Assembly (NCBI GenBank): GCA_035702985.1 | Contig: DASSZD010000019.1 | Coordinates: 1-38,922, forward strand | Source of the DNA: JAKAXG01 sp035702985 | GTDB taxonomy: Bacteria > Actinomycetota > Acidimicrobiia > Acidimicrobiales > Palsa-688 | Direction of reading: 5' to 3' | Length of the DNA stretch: 38,922 nt | Shown: positions 30,632 to 38,182 of the stretch, one piece after another | Layout of the letters: each line of letters starts with the position of its first letter | Position numbering within the stretch: the stretch's first letter is position 1 | Notes under the pieces: generated by a model | The model's database searches: none | Told to the model about the DNA's origin: nothing | Seen by the model: only the letters and a program-made list of their open reading frames with translations | Made by a program: the position numbers and the translations under genes

Positions 30632-32042
30632 CGACCTTCTGGCGGGCTGGGGCCGCACCTCGCCCACGTCGGCCCGGGTCAGCTCCCTGGGCCGGCCAGA
30701 CGAGGTCCAACAGGTCCTGGCCGGGGCCGGGACGCGGGGCGTGATCGGCCGGGGCCTGGGCCGCAGCTACGGTGACGCCGCCCAGAACGCCGGCGGGGAT
30801 GTGGCCGTCATGACCGGCCTGGACCGGATCCTCGACGTGGACGTGGAGGCGGCCACCGCCACTGTCGAGGCCGGGGTCAGCCTGGACCGGCTGATGCGGA
30901 CCCTGGTGCCGATGGGCCTGTGGCCGGCGGTCACCCCCGGGACCCGCCAGGTGACCGTGGGGGGCGCCATCGGCTCCGACGTGCACGGCAAGAACCACCA
31001 CCGGGACGGCACGTTCGGGTCCCATGTGCGGTCCATGGAGCTGGTGTCGCCAGCCGCCGGGCCGCTGACCCTGACCCCCGACGGCACCCCCGAGGAGTTC
31101 TGGGCCACCACCGGAGGGATGGGGCTGACCGGGCTGATCCGCCAGGCCACCATCGACCTGTTCCGCATCGAGACCGGTTTCATCCGGGTGGACAGCGAGC
31201 GCACCGCCGACCTGGACACCACCATGTCGCTGATGGCCGAGCGGGACTCGAGCTACCGCTACTCCGTGGCGTGGATCGACTGCCTGGCCCGGGGCGGATC
31301 ACTGGGCCGGTCCATCGTCGAGTTCGGCGAGCACGCCCGCCGCCAGGACCTGCCGCCGGCCAAGCGGTCCGCCGACCGGGCCCTGCGTTTCACCCCGCTG
31401 GACTCGGTCCCGGCCCCGCCGTGGGTCCCGTCCGGGTTGTTGAACCGCTGGACCGTCGCCGCGTTCAACGAGCTGTGGTACCGCAAGGCGCCGAAGCGGG
31501 CCGAGGGGCATGTGGTACCGGCGGCCTCCTTTTTCCATCCCCTGGACCTGGTGGCCGGATGGAACCGCATCTACGGCGACCGGGGGTTCCTGCAGTACCA
31601 GTTCGTGCTGCCCGACGGCGCGGAGGCCACCCTGCGGCGGATCATCGAGGAACTGGTGGCCCACCGCTGCGCCTCGTTCCTGGCCGTGCTCAAGCGTTTC
31701 GGCCCCTCCAACCCGGCGCCGCTGTCCTTCCCCCGGCCGGGCTGGACCCTCGCCCTGGACCTGCCGGTGACCTTCGGGGAGCTGGCCGGGCTGCTCGACA
31801 CCATGGACGAGCAGGTCGTGGCCGCCGGGGGCCGCATCTACCTGGCCAAGGACTCCCGACTGCGCCCGGAATTCCTGGAAACCATGTACCCCCGTCTACC
31901 CGAGTGGCGGGAGGTCCGAGACAGACTGGACCCCGAACACCGAATGCGTTCCGACCTGCTGCGCCGCCTACCCGCCCTCGCCGGCGGCTCCTCCGCCCCG
32001 TCCGCCCCGTCCGGCTCGTCGGCCTCAGGGGAGGCCCGATGA
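30618..32042 (+). CDS. dprE1: Decaprenylphosphoryl-beta-D-ribose 2'-oxidase
   Basis: 474 aa. VAO-type FAD enzyme: GRGLGRSYGDAAQNAGG, TPGTRQVTVGGAIGSDVHGKNHH (the FAD-proximal His) and C-terminal YLAKDSRL, whose Lys411 corresponds to the catalytic Lys418 of M. tuberculosis DprE1. It oxidises decaprenylphosphoryl ribose to the 2'-keto form, the first half of conversion to decaprenylphosphoryl arabinose. In the segment PGWTLALDLPV, Ala379 occupies the place of the M. tuberculosis Cys387 that benzothiazinones modify. GTG start, 14 nt inside ubiA, without its own ribosome-binding site; the stop overlaps dprE2 in ATGA. The C-terminus has an added Pro/Ser/Ala tail of about 20 residues. Confidence 0.9.
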   Translation: MSTVSDLLAGWGRTSPTSARVSSLGRPDEVQQVLAGAGTRGVIGRGLGRSYGDAAQNAGGDVAVMTGLDRILDVDVEAATATVEAGVSLDRLMRTLVPMGLWPAVTPGTRQVTVGGAIGSDVHGKNHHRDGTFGSHVRSMELVSPAAGPLTLTPDGTPEEFWATTGGMGLTGLIRQATIDLFRIETGFIRVDSERTADLDTTMSLMAERDSSYRYSVAWIDCLARGGSLGRSIVEFGEHARRQDLPPAKRSADRALRFTPLDSVPAPPWVPSGLLNRWTVAAFNELWYRKAPKRAEGHVVPAASFFHPLDLVAGWNRIYGDRGFLQYQFVLPDGAEATLRRIIEELVAHRCASFLAVLKRFGPSNPAPLSFPRPGWTLALDLPVTFGELAGLLDTMDEQVVAAGGRIYLAKDSRLRPEFLETMYPRLPEWREVRDRLDPEHRMRSDLLRRLPALAGGSSAPSAPSGSSASGEAR

Positions 32043-32803
32043 GGGACGCGCTGGGAACCGTTCAGACGGTCCTGTTGCTGGGCGGGACCTCCGAGATCGG
32101 CCTGGCCATCGCCGAGCAGCTGGCCCGGCCCCGGGCGGCGACCGTGGTGCTGGCCGGCCGGGACAGCTCGGGCATGGACTCCGCCGCCGACCGGCTGCGC
32201 CAGGCCGGCGCCGGCCGGGTGGAGACGCTGGCCTTCGACGCCACCGACACCGCCTCGCACGAGGACACCATGGCCGAGGCGGCCCGCCGGGCCGGCGCCG
32301 ACATCGACGTGGTGGTGGTGGCGTTCGGGCTGCTCGGCAACCAGGAGCTCGACGAGGCCGGCGGGGACGGGGCGGTGCGGGTGGCGACCACCAACTACGT
32401 GGGGGCGGTATCGGCCGGCCTGGCCGCCGCCCACCTGCTCAAGGCCCAGGGGCACGGCGCTCTGGTCGCCCTGTCGTCGGTGGCGGGGGAGCGGGTGCGG
32501 CGGGCCAACTTCATCTACGGCTCCTCCAAGGCCGGCATGGACGGCTTCTTCCAGGGGCTGGCCGACTCCCTGGCCGGCACCGGTGTCCGGGTGCTGATCG
32601 TCCGGCCCGGCTTCGTGCGGACCCGGATGACCGAGGGGATGACCGAAGCGCCGATGGCAGCCACGGCCGAACAGGTGGCCGCCGCCACGGTCCAGGGTCT
32701 GCGCAGCGGGCGGTCCGTGGTCTGGGTGCCGGCGCCGTTGCGGCTGGTGTTCGCGGTCTTCCGCCACCTGCCCCGCCCGGTCTGGCGGCGCATCCCGGCC
32801 TGA
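32039..32803 (+). CDS. dprE2: Decaprenylphosphoryl-2-keto-beta-D-erythro-pentose reductase
   Basis: 254 aa, short-chain dehydrogenase. NAD(P)-binding TSEIGLAIAEQL (from LLLGGTSEIG), active site Ser in LVALSSVAGERV and Tyr/Lys in FIYGSSKAGMDGF. It reduces the keto intermediate made by DprE1 to decaprenylphosphoryl-arabinose. ATG overlaps the dprE1 stop (ATGA), the usual tight coupling of this pair. The C-terminal basic/aromatic stretch (FAVFRHLPRPVWRRIPA) may associate with membrane, consistent with a lipid substrate. Identification rests on the SDR motifs plus the operon position; generic SDR function is the fallback. Confidence 0.87.
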   Translation: MRDALGTVQTVLLLGGTSEIGLAIAEQLARPRAATVVLAGRDSSGMDSAADRLRQAGAGRVETLAFDATDTASHEDTMAEAARRAGADIDVVVVAFGLLGNQELDEAGGDGAVRVATTNYVGAVSAGLAAAHLLKAQGHGALVALSSVAGERVRRANFIYGSSKAGMDGFFQGLADSLAGTGVRVLIVRPGFVRTRMTEGMTEAPMAATAEQVAAATVQGLRSGRSVVWVPAPLRLVFAVFRHLPRPVWRRIPA

Positions 32804-32981
32804 ACCCGGTCTGGCGCCGGCGAGCGCCGGTGGTGCTGCTGGTCTGGCGCTGGTGGTCTGGCCCTGGTGGTGCTTGCGGCGCTTGCGGTGGGCTCAGCAG
32901 GTGCCAGGGTGGGGCGTGGTCTGGTGCCGGCGGTCGCTTCGCCGCCAGCCGCCAGCCGCCAGCCGCCAGCCGGTCGAGGCC
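32804..32981. repeat. Low-complexity intergenic region with heptad repeats
   Basis: No gene is seen between dprE2 and the GGDEF gene (268 bp). This part holds degenerate TGGTCTGGC/TGGTGCT repeats and four tandem copies of GCCGCCA (32941-32968), then copy 3 of the 49-bp element. Confidence 0.6.
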
Positions 32982-33030
32982 TCGAGGGGGTGAGTTTCTG
33001 CCCTGAGGGGGCAACACGACACCCCTCGAG
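32982..33030. repeat. 49-bp dispersed hairpin element, copy 3
   Basis: 47 of 49 positions identical to copy 1, 9.2 kb away and in the same orientation. Preceded by C so that the outer arm is a perfect CTCGAGGGG. Flanks are unrelated to those of copies 1 and 2. Confidence 0.8.
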
Positions 33031-33071
33031 GGCCGGGTAGGGCGTTGGGCGCGGTTGGATCCGCCGGACGG

Positions 33072-34175
33072 TTAGCCGGCTGCCCGGATCCCGGGTGGGG
33101 CGCTGTTGATCCGCCGGGCCCGGCGGCCCCGGTACATGGCCTCGTCGGCGCCGGCCAGGAGATCCTCGAGCAGGACGGTCCGTCCCGGCGGGCTGGCCGT
33201 GGCCCCCACGCTCCACCTCACCCCGGCCCGGCGGGCGGCCTGCAGGAACCTCTCCACGATGAGATGCACCGGCGGGTGGTCGTAGCCGAGGGTCATGAAC
33301 ACGGCGAACTCGTCGCCGCCGATCCGCCCGGCCACGTCGCTGGCCCGGCTCACCGACCGCAGCACCCCGGCCGCCTGCACCAGCAGCCGGTCCCCGGCCT
33401 CGTGACCCCGCAGGTCGTTGGCCTGCTTGAGGCCGTCCAGGTCGATGTACAGCAGCAGCGCCCGCCGCCCGGTCCGCTGCAACGACTTGAGCTCCCGCCC
33501 GGCCAGGAGCATGAACCCGCGTCGGTTGTACAGACCGGTGAGCTCGTCGACCAGGGACAGCTGGCGGACCTCCTCCTCGGCCCGCTTCCGCTCGAAGATC
33601 TCCTTCTCCAGCCGGGCGTTGAGCTCCTCCAGGCGGGCGGTGCGGTCCCGTACCCGGGTCTCCAGCTCGGAGCGCAGGGCGGCGTTGTCCAGCGCCCCCG
33701 ACGCCGAGTCGGCCAGGGCCTGCAGGGTGCGGACCTCGTCCGGGCCGGGCCGGTGGGGGGTGAGCCAGTAGGCGGCGATGGCCCCGATGGGATCGCCGGT
33801 CCGCACCGGGACCACCAGCACGCTTCGCACCGGGCCGGACCGGTACTGGGCCACCGGGAGGCCGCCGTCGGCCCGCACGTCGGCCGATGCGACCGGGCGT
33901 CCGTGGGTCATGCACCAGCCGCTGAGGCAGCTCCCCAGCTTGAGCCGCCGCCCGGTCCAGCCCGGACCGATCCCGTCCTCCACCACATACCTGCACAGAG
34001 CCCCGTCCCTGAGAGCCAGGCTGGCCCCGTCAGCGCGCACCAACCGGCGAGCCGACCGCCGGACGGCGTGCTGCACGGCCCGCTCGTCGCGTGCGAGCGA
34101 CAACTCCTGGATAGCGTCCAGGAGCGCCGGAACGCCGAAGCGACGATCGTGGTCAGGCGCCATCACCGTCACCAT
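33072..34175 (-). CDS. GAF-GGDEF diguanylate cyclase
   Basis: 367 aa, soluble. GAF-type sensor domain about residues 15-160, coiled coil about 165-205 (LETRVRDRTARLEELNARLEK region), then the GGDEF domain (about 207-365) with DELTGLYNRRGF, YIDLDGLKQAND and an intact GGDEF active site at 286-290. An RxxD inhibitory site (Arg277-A-S-Asp280) lies five residues before the active site, so product feedback by c-di-GMP is expected. It should make c-di-GMP from GTP in response to an unknown ligand. ATG at 34175 is 3 nt from GGGAGG; the next codon, GTG, has better spacing and may be the true start. A GGGTAT box at 34206-34211 has no good -35. Confidence 0.9.
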   Translation of the reverse strand: MVTVMAPDHDRRFGVPALLDAIQELSLARDERAVQHAVRRSARRLVRADGASLALRDGALCRYVVEDGIGPGWTGRRLKLGSCLSGWCMTHGRPVASADVRADGGLPVAQYRSGPVRSVLVVPVRTGDPIGAIAAYWLTPHRPGPDEVRTLQALADSASGALDNAALRSELETRVRDRTARLEELNARLEKEIFERKRAEEEVRQLSLVDELTGLYNRRGFMLLAGRELKSLQRTGRRALLLYIDLDGLKQANDLRGHEAGDRLLVQAAGVLRSVSRASDVAGRIGGDEFAVFMTLGYDHPPVHLIVERFLQAARRAGVRWSVGATASPPGRTVLLEDLLAGADEAMYRGRRARRINSAPPGIRAAG

Positions 34176-34249
34176 TATCCTCCCGCCGACTCTGCCGGTT
34201 GCGTGATACCCGGGCGATTTGGTCGGGAAGGTCGGTCCGGCCCCGGGGC

Positions 34250-34255
34250 TATGTT
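34250..34255 (+). promoter_or_regulatory. TANNNT -10 box, candidate leaderless start of the hydrolase gene
   Basis: TATGTT ends 6 nt before the ATG; no Shine-Dalgarno sequence intervenes. Confidence 0.42.
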
Positions 34256-34261
34256 CCAGGC

Positions 34262-35218
34262 ATGTCCGGCCCGGTCGCCTACGACGAATTCTCCATGTTC
34301 CACGAGAACGCTGCCGAGTACGGGATCCCGTTCAGGCCGCCTACCGTCCGGCGGAAGAGCGTCGACACCGGCGACGGCCGCCGGATGAGCGCCCTGGTGT
34401 GGGGGGCGTCCGCCCCGGAGTTCGACTTCCTGCACGGCGGGGCTCAGAACGCCCACACCTGGGACACCGTGCTCCTGGCCCTGGACAGGCCGGCGGTGGC
34501 GGTCGACCTGCCCGGCCACGGCCATTCCGACGGCGGCCGGGCGCCCTTCCCGAACCCCCGGGACAGCGCCGACGACCTGGCCCCGGTGATAGCGGCCCTG
34601 GCGCCCGACGCCAAGACGGTGGTGGGGATGTCGCTCGGCGGTCTGACCGCCCTGGCCCTGGCCGAGACCCACCCCCATCTGGTCCGCCGGCTGGTGCTGG
34701 TCGACATCACGCCGGGGGTCGACGGCCGCAAGTCAGCGGCCATAACCGCCTTCGTCAACGGCCCGGAGAGCTTCCCGGACTTCGACGCCATCCTGGCCCG
34801 CACCGTGGAGCACAACCCGACCCGGAGCGTGGCCTCCCTGCGCCGGGGCATCCTGCACAACGCCATGCAGCGCCCGGACGGCAGCTGGGTGTGGCGGTAC
34901 GCCCGCCACCGGGGCGTCGGGGGCGTCGGGGGCGTCGGGGGCGCCGGGGGCGTCGGGGGTGTAGGAGTGGCGGGCGCTGATCCGGAGAGCCGCTACCGGG
35001 AGTTCAACCGGCTGTGGGAGGTCCTGTCCGGGCTGAGCATGCCCGTGATGCTGGTGCGGGGCATGACCGCCCAGTCGGTGGTGGACGACGCCGACGAGCA
35101 GGAGTTGCTCCGCCGGCAGCCCGGAGCCCGGGTGGAGCATGTGGCCGGGGCCGGCCACAGCATCCAGGGGGACGCCCCGGTGGATCTGGCCCGCCTGATC
35201 GCCGACTTCACCGGCTGA
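34262..35218 (+). CDS. Alpha/beta hydrolase
   Basis: 318 aa. Alpha/beta-hydrolase fold: oxyanion region FLHGGAQNAHTWD, strand-loop AVDLPGHGHSDGG, nucleophile elbow VVGMSLGGLTALAL (Ser in GMSLGG) and C-terminal His in HVAGAGHSIQGD. The acid residue is probably in VLVRGMTAQSVVDDAD. ATG chosen; the open frame upstream has no ribosome-binding site. Oddity: the cap region carries a run of Gly/Val triplets (GVGGVGGVGGAGGVGG) encoded by 9-bp tandem repeats. Substrate unknown; esterase or C-C hydrolase are both possible. The stop overlaps the convergent Nei gene by 11 nt. Confidence 0.83.
   Translation: MSGPVAYDEFSMFHENAAEYGIPFRPPTVRRKSVDTGDGRRMSALVWGASAPEFDFLHGGAQNAHTWDTVLLALDRPAVAVDLPGHGHSDGGRAPFPNPRDSADDLAPVIAALAPDAKTVVGMSLGGLTALALAETHPHLVRRLVLVDITPGVDGRKSAAITAFVNGPESFPDFDAILARTVEHNPTRSVASLRRGILHNAMQRPDGSWVWRYARHRGVGGVGGVGGAGGVGGVGVAGADPESRYREFNRLWEVLSGLSMPVMLVRGMTAQSVVDDADEQELLRRQPGARVEHVAGAGHSIQGDAPVDLARLIADFTG
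34912..34966 (+). repeat. 9-bp tandem repeats in the hydrolase gene
   Basis: About six in-frame copies of a GGCGTCGGG-type unit with point changes, encoding Gly-Val-Gly repeats. In-frame copy-number changes are possible. Confidence 0.8.
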
Positions 35219-36026
35219 CCACCGGCCGGCTCGCGGCCGGCCAGGGCGGCTGGCACGTCTCGCACGCGTACGCCACCCGCCCGGCCAGGTCCCACCGCCG
35301 GACGGGCGAGCCGCAGTGGGCGCACATTCGCTGGCCGTACACGTAGACCTGGCGCCCGTCGCGCACCTTCAGGTCCCGGGGCCCGACGGTCCTGATCTCA
35401 CCCCGGTCCCGGACCCCGGCTTCCAGCATCCGGGTGGCGGTGCCCCAGAGGTCCTGCCACTCCCCGGCGGTCAGCGTCGCCGCCGGCCGCTCCGGGTGCA
35501 TGCCGTGGGCGAACAGGATCTCGGCCCGGTACACGTTGCCGATGCCGGCCACCAGCGACTGGTCCAGCAGGGCCTCGCCGATGCCGTCCCGGCGGCCGGC
35601 CAGCCGGGGGAAGGCGGCGCTGCCGTCGTCCCCTCGGAGGGGGTCGGGCCCCAGTCCGGCCACCAGGGCCCGCTGGTGGACCACGTCGATCACCTCGCAC
35701 TTCTTCGGGCTGGACAGGTCAAAGGTGAGATCAGGGGAGCTGGCCCGCACCCACACGCCGGGCCCGGGCCGGCGGACCTCCCCCGGGGTGACCCGGTGAT
35801 GGCGGAACCGGCCGTCCATGCCCAGGTGCACGTGCAGCACCCGTCGCCCCTCGAAGAAGTAGAACAGGTGCTTGCCCCAGGCGTCGAGGTCCTCGAGGAC
35901 CCGCCCGTCCAGGAGGGCGGCGCCGCCTGAGAAGCGCCGGTTCGGGGAGCTGACATCCAGCCGTCGCCCCACCATGTACGGCGACTGGTCCACGACCTTG
36001 CGGCGGATGGTGTGGCCTTCGGGCAC
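35208..36026 (-). CDS. Fpg/Nei-family DNA glycosylase/AP lyase (endonuclease VIII-like)
   Basis: 272 aa. The GTG start is fixed by biochemistry: after Met removal the catalytic Pro2-Glu3 (PEGHTIRR) is the N-terminus. An upstream extension of 16 residues would inactivate the enzyme. Further motifs: GKHLFYFF, VHLGMDGRF (H2TH-side loop), LLDQSLVAGIGNVYRAEILF (helix-two-turn-helix), and a C-terminal zinc finger CAHCG...CETCQ. The family removes oxidised bases and nicks the abasic site. PEGHT favours Nei over Fpg (MutM). No ribosome-binding site is visible. Divergent from an SDR gene, convergent with the hydrolase. Confidence 0.88.
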   Translation of the reverse strand: MPEGHTIRRKVVDQSPYMVGRRLDVSSPNRRFSGGAALLDGRVLEDLDAWGKHLFYFFEGRRVLHVHLGMDGRFRHHRVTPGEVRRPGPGVWVRASSPDLTFDLSSPKKCEVIDVVHQRALVAGLGPDPLRGDDGSAAFPRLAGRRDGIGEALLDQSLVAGIGNVYRAEILFAHGMHPERPAATLTAGEWQDLWGTATRMLEAGVRDRGEIRTVGPRDLKVRDGRQVYVYGQRMCAHCGSPVRRWDLAGRVAYACETCQPPWPAASRPVVSR

Positions 36027-36117
36027 CACTCGATGTTGGCCCATCGGCGCCCGCTGGCGGCCGACGAATCCCACCGTCGCACCCGGCCGGCCTGGCCGGC
36101 GCCCTCCCAGAGGGGGT

Positions 36118-36123
36118 TACCAT
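36118..36123 (+). promoter_or_regulatory. TANNNT -10 box before the SDR gene
   Basis: TACCAT lies 8 nt before the GTG start, which has no Shine-Dalgarno site. The block GTTACCATCAC resembles GTTATCGTCAC before the STAS gene at 20713. Confidence 0.35.
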
Positions 36124-36131
36124 CACCCGCC

Positions 36132-36899
36132 GTGAACGGCCTCTTCTCGCTCGAAGGAAAGACGGCCCTGGTCACCGGCGGGACCCGGGGCATCGGTCTG
36201 ATGATCGCCCGCGGGTTCGTCGAGGCCGGGGCGCGGGTGTACATATCCAGCCGCAAGGCCGAGGTGGGCGAGGAGGTCGCCGCCGAGCTGTCGGGGATCG
36301 GACCTTGCATCTCCCTCCCCGCCGACCTGTCGAGCGAGGAGGAATGCCGGCGGCTGGCCGGCCGGCTGGCCGAACAGGAGGACTCCCTCGACATCCTCGT
36401 CAACAACGCCGGCGCCACCTGGGGGGCGCCCCTGGCCGACTGGGACGACGCCGCCTGGAACCGGGTCCTCGACCTCAACGTCAAGGGCGTTTTCCACCTC
36501 ACCCACCACTGCCTCCCCCTCCTGGAGGCGGCGGGCACGGCCGAGGACCCGGCCCGGGTCATCAACATCGGCTCCATCGACGGCATCCGGGTCCCCATGC
36601 TCGAGACCTACTCCTACTCGGCGTCCAAGGCGGCGGTGCACATGCTCACCCGGCACCTGGCCCGTCGCCTGGCACCGGCCATCACGGTCAACGCAGTGGC
36701 CCCCGGGCCGTTCGAGTCCAAGATGATGGCCGCCACCCTGCGCGACTTCGGCGAGCAGATCGCCGCCTCCGCCCCCCTCAAGCGCATCGGCCGGCCTGAC
36801 GACATGGCCGGGGTGGCCATCTTCCTGGCGTCGCGCGCCGGCGCCTACCTGACCGGGGCGGTCATCCCGGTGGACGGTGGGATCTCCACCCTGGCCTGA
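36132..36899 (+). CDS. Short-chain dehydrogenase/reductase (FabG/RhlG-like)
   Basis: 255 aa, classical SDR. Cofactor motif TGGTRGIG (about residues 15-22), NNAGATWGAP, catalytic Ser in INIGSIDGIR, and Tyr-x3-Lys in SYSASKAAVH; the C-terminus AVIPVDGGIS is the usual SDR ending. An Arg-Lys pair after beta-2 (SSRKAE) suggests NADPH preference. Closest by pattern to 3-oxoacyl-ACP reductase-like or RhlG-like proteins, but generic oxidation of an alcohol or ketone cannot be excluded. GTG start, possibly leaderless. Confidence 0.85.
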   Translation: MNGLFSLEGKTALVTGGTRGIGLMIARGFVEAGARVYISSRKAEVGEEVAAELSGIGPCISLPADLSSEEECRRLAGRLAEQEDSLDILVNNAGATWGAPLADWDDAAWNRVLDLNVKGVFHLTHHCLPLLEAAGTAEDPARVINIGSIDGIRVPMLETYSYSASKAAVHMLTRHLARRLAPAITVNAVAPGPFESKMMAATLRDFGEQIAASAPLKRIGRPDDMAGVAIFLASRAGAYLTGAVIPVDGGISTLA

Positions 36900-36900
36900 C

Positions 36901-37045
36901 CGGCCCCGACCGCACCCGACCGGACCCGACCGGACCCGACCCGACGGGATCCGGCATGACCCGACCACACCGGACCCGAACTGCACGGACCCGACGTGAT
37001 CCGACATGACCCGACCCCACCCGACCGGACCCGCCGGCTCGGCCG
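36901..37045. repeat. Degenerate CCGAC-rich intergenic repeats with 50-bp periodicity
   Basis: The 277-bp gap before the RsbW-like gene holds no credible gene. Its first half is made of ACCCGACCGG-like decamers. Two 30-bp segments at 36941 and 36991 agree at 27 of 30 positions and share GATCCG and CATGACCCGACC. Confidence 0.7.
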
Positions 37046-37176
37046 GGTCGGCACCCGATCGGACATTGCTACAGGCCGGGCACGGTCGTGCCGACAAGGA
37101 AACCGGACGGACCGGCAGCCGAGCGATACGCTCTGTGGCAACGCCGGTACGAGATAGGTGCAGCAGCTCATCGCAC

Positions 37177-38169
37177 ATGGGATCCTCTCTTAGCTTCTAC
37201 GAGGCGCAGCTCCCGGCAGAGCTGGAGAGCGTCGTGGCCGCCCGCCGGCTGCTGGCCAGTTCGTCGGCCGCCTGGGGGCTGGAGGAGTGCGCCTGCAACG
37301 ACGGGGCTCTGGCCATCTCGGAGCTGGTCACCAACTCGGTCCTGCACGCCGGCACGGCCGTCGGCATCCGCATCTGCCGGCTCGGGGCCGGCATGCGCAT
37401 CGAGGTGCGTGATGACGATCCGCGGTTGCCGATCGTCGACGCGGCCCGGCCCGAGGACCTGCTGTCCAACCGGTCGATGACCGGCCGGGGACTGGCCCTG
37501 GTGGCCGCCATCTGCGACCGCTGGGGCTGCGAACCGCTGGGGCGGGGCAAGGTGATCTGGGCCGAGGTGGGCACCGGCCGGCGCCTGGTCGCGGCCGCCC
37601 CGGCGCCGGCGTTCCCGACCCCGGCCCCGCCACCGGTCGTGTCGGCGGAGGCCCTCAGCTGGGGGGCGCTGACGACCAGCGCCCTGACCGCCGGCGGCCG
37701 GCGCGTCCACCTGGTGGGCATCCCGGTGGAGCTGCTGCTCGAATCGGCCCGCCACATGTCGGACCTCCAGCGGGAGATGCAGGTCATGTCCATGGATCGC
37801 ACCGCCCCGCCCGAGGTGGAGCAGGTGGTGCAGGCCGGGAAGCCGTGGGTCACCGATATCGACCGGTGGGTGAACGTGGACCGGCGGGCCGCGGAACGGG
37901 CCCTGGCCCGGGGGGAGCGCACCGTGGACGTGGAAGTGGTGGTGCCCGAGGACATCGCCCGGCGCATCGACGGCATCGCGGCCTGGGTGTGCCACACCGC
38001 CTCGGTGGTACTGCGCCGGTACCTGCTCACCCTGCCGGCCCCGGACGAGGTCGTCGCCTACCGCCGTTGGTACGGGGAGGAGATCATGGCCCAGATCGGC
38101 GGTCGGCCGCCCCGGCCGTGCCCGGTCCGGCTCAACCGCGCCGCCCGCAACCGCGCCGGTCGTCGCTGA
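37177..38169 (+). CDS. RsbW-like anti-sigma kinase with extra C-terminal domain
   Basis: 330 aa. Residues about 8-130 are a GHKL ATPase of the RsbW/SpoIIAB type: N box AISELVTNSVLHAG (Glu49, Asn53), G1 VRDDDPRLP, G2 MTGRGLALVAA. After a Pro/Ala linker comes a region of about 180 residues, mostly helical, ending RRWYGEEIMAQIGGRPPRPCP, which I do not recognise as a named domain. The kinase part should phosphorylate STAS proteins and sequester a sigma factor. ATG at 37177 is chosen (MGSSLSFYEAQLP), although its ribosome-binding site is weak and a longer frame continues upstream through repeats. The sigma partner is not adjacent, unlike a classic rsb operon. Confidence 0.8.
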   Translation: MGSSLSFYEAQLPAELESVVAARRLLASSSAAWGLEECACNDGALAISELVTNSVLHAGTAVGIRICRLGAGMRIEVRDDDPRLPIVDAARPEDLLSNRSMTGRGLALVAAICDRWGCEPLGRGKVIWAEVGTGRRLVAAAPAPAFPTPAPPPVVSAEALSWGALTTSALTAGGRRVHLVGIPVELLLESARHMSDLQREMQVMSMDRTAPPEVEQVVQAGKPWVTDIDRWVNVDRRAAERALARGERTVDVEVVVPEDIARRIDGIAAWVCHTASVVLRRYLLTLPAPDEVVAYRRWYGEEIMAQIGGRPPRPCPVRLNRAARNRAGRR

Positions 38170-38182
38170 GACCCGGACCGCT

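Noticed and set aside
34206..34229. Sigma-B-like promoter for the GGDEF gene
   Set aside because: The -10 is a perfect GGGTAT, but the -35 position reads TTCC or CTTC; kept only as a remark in the gene entry.
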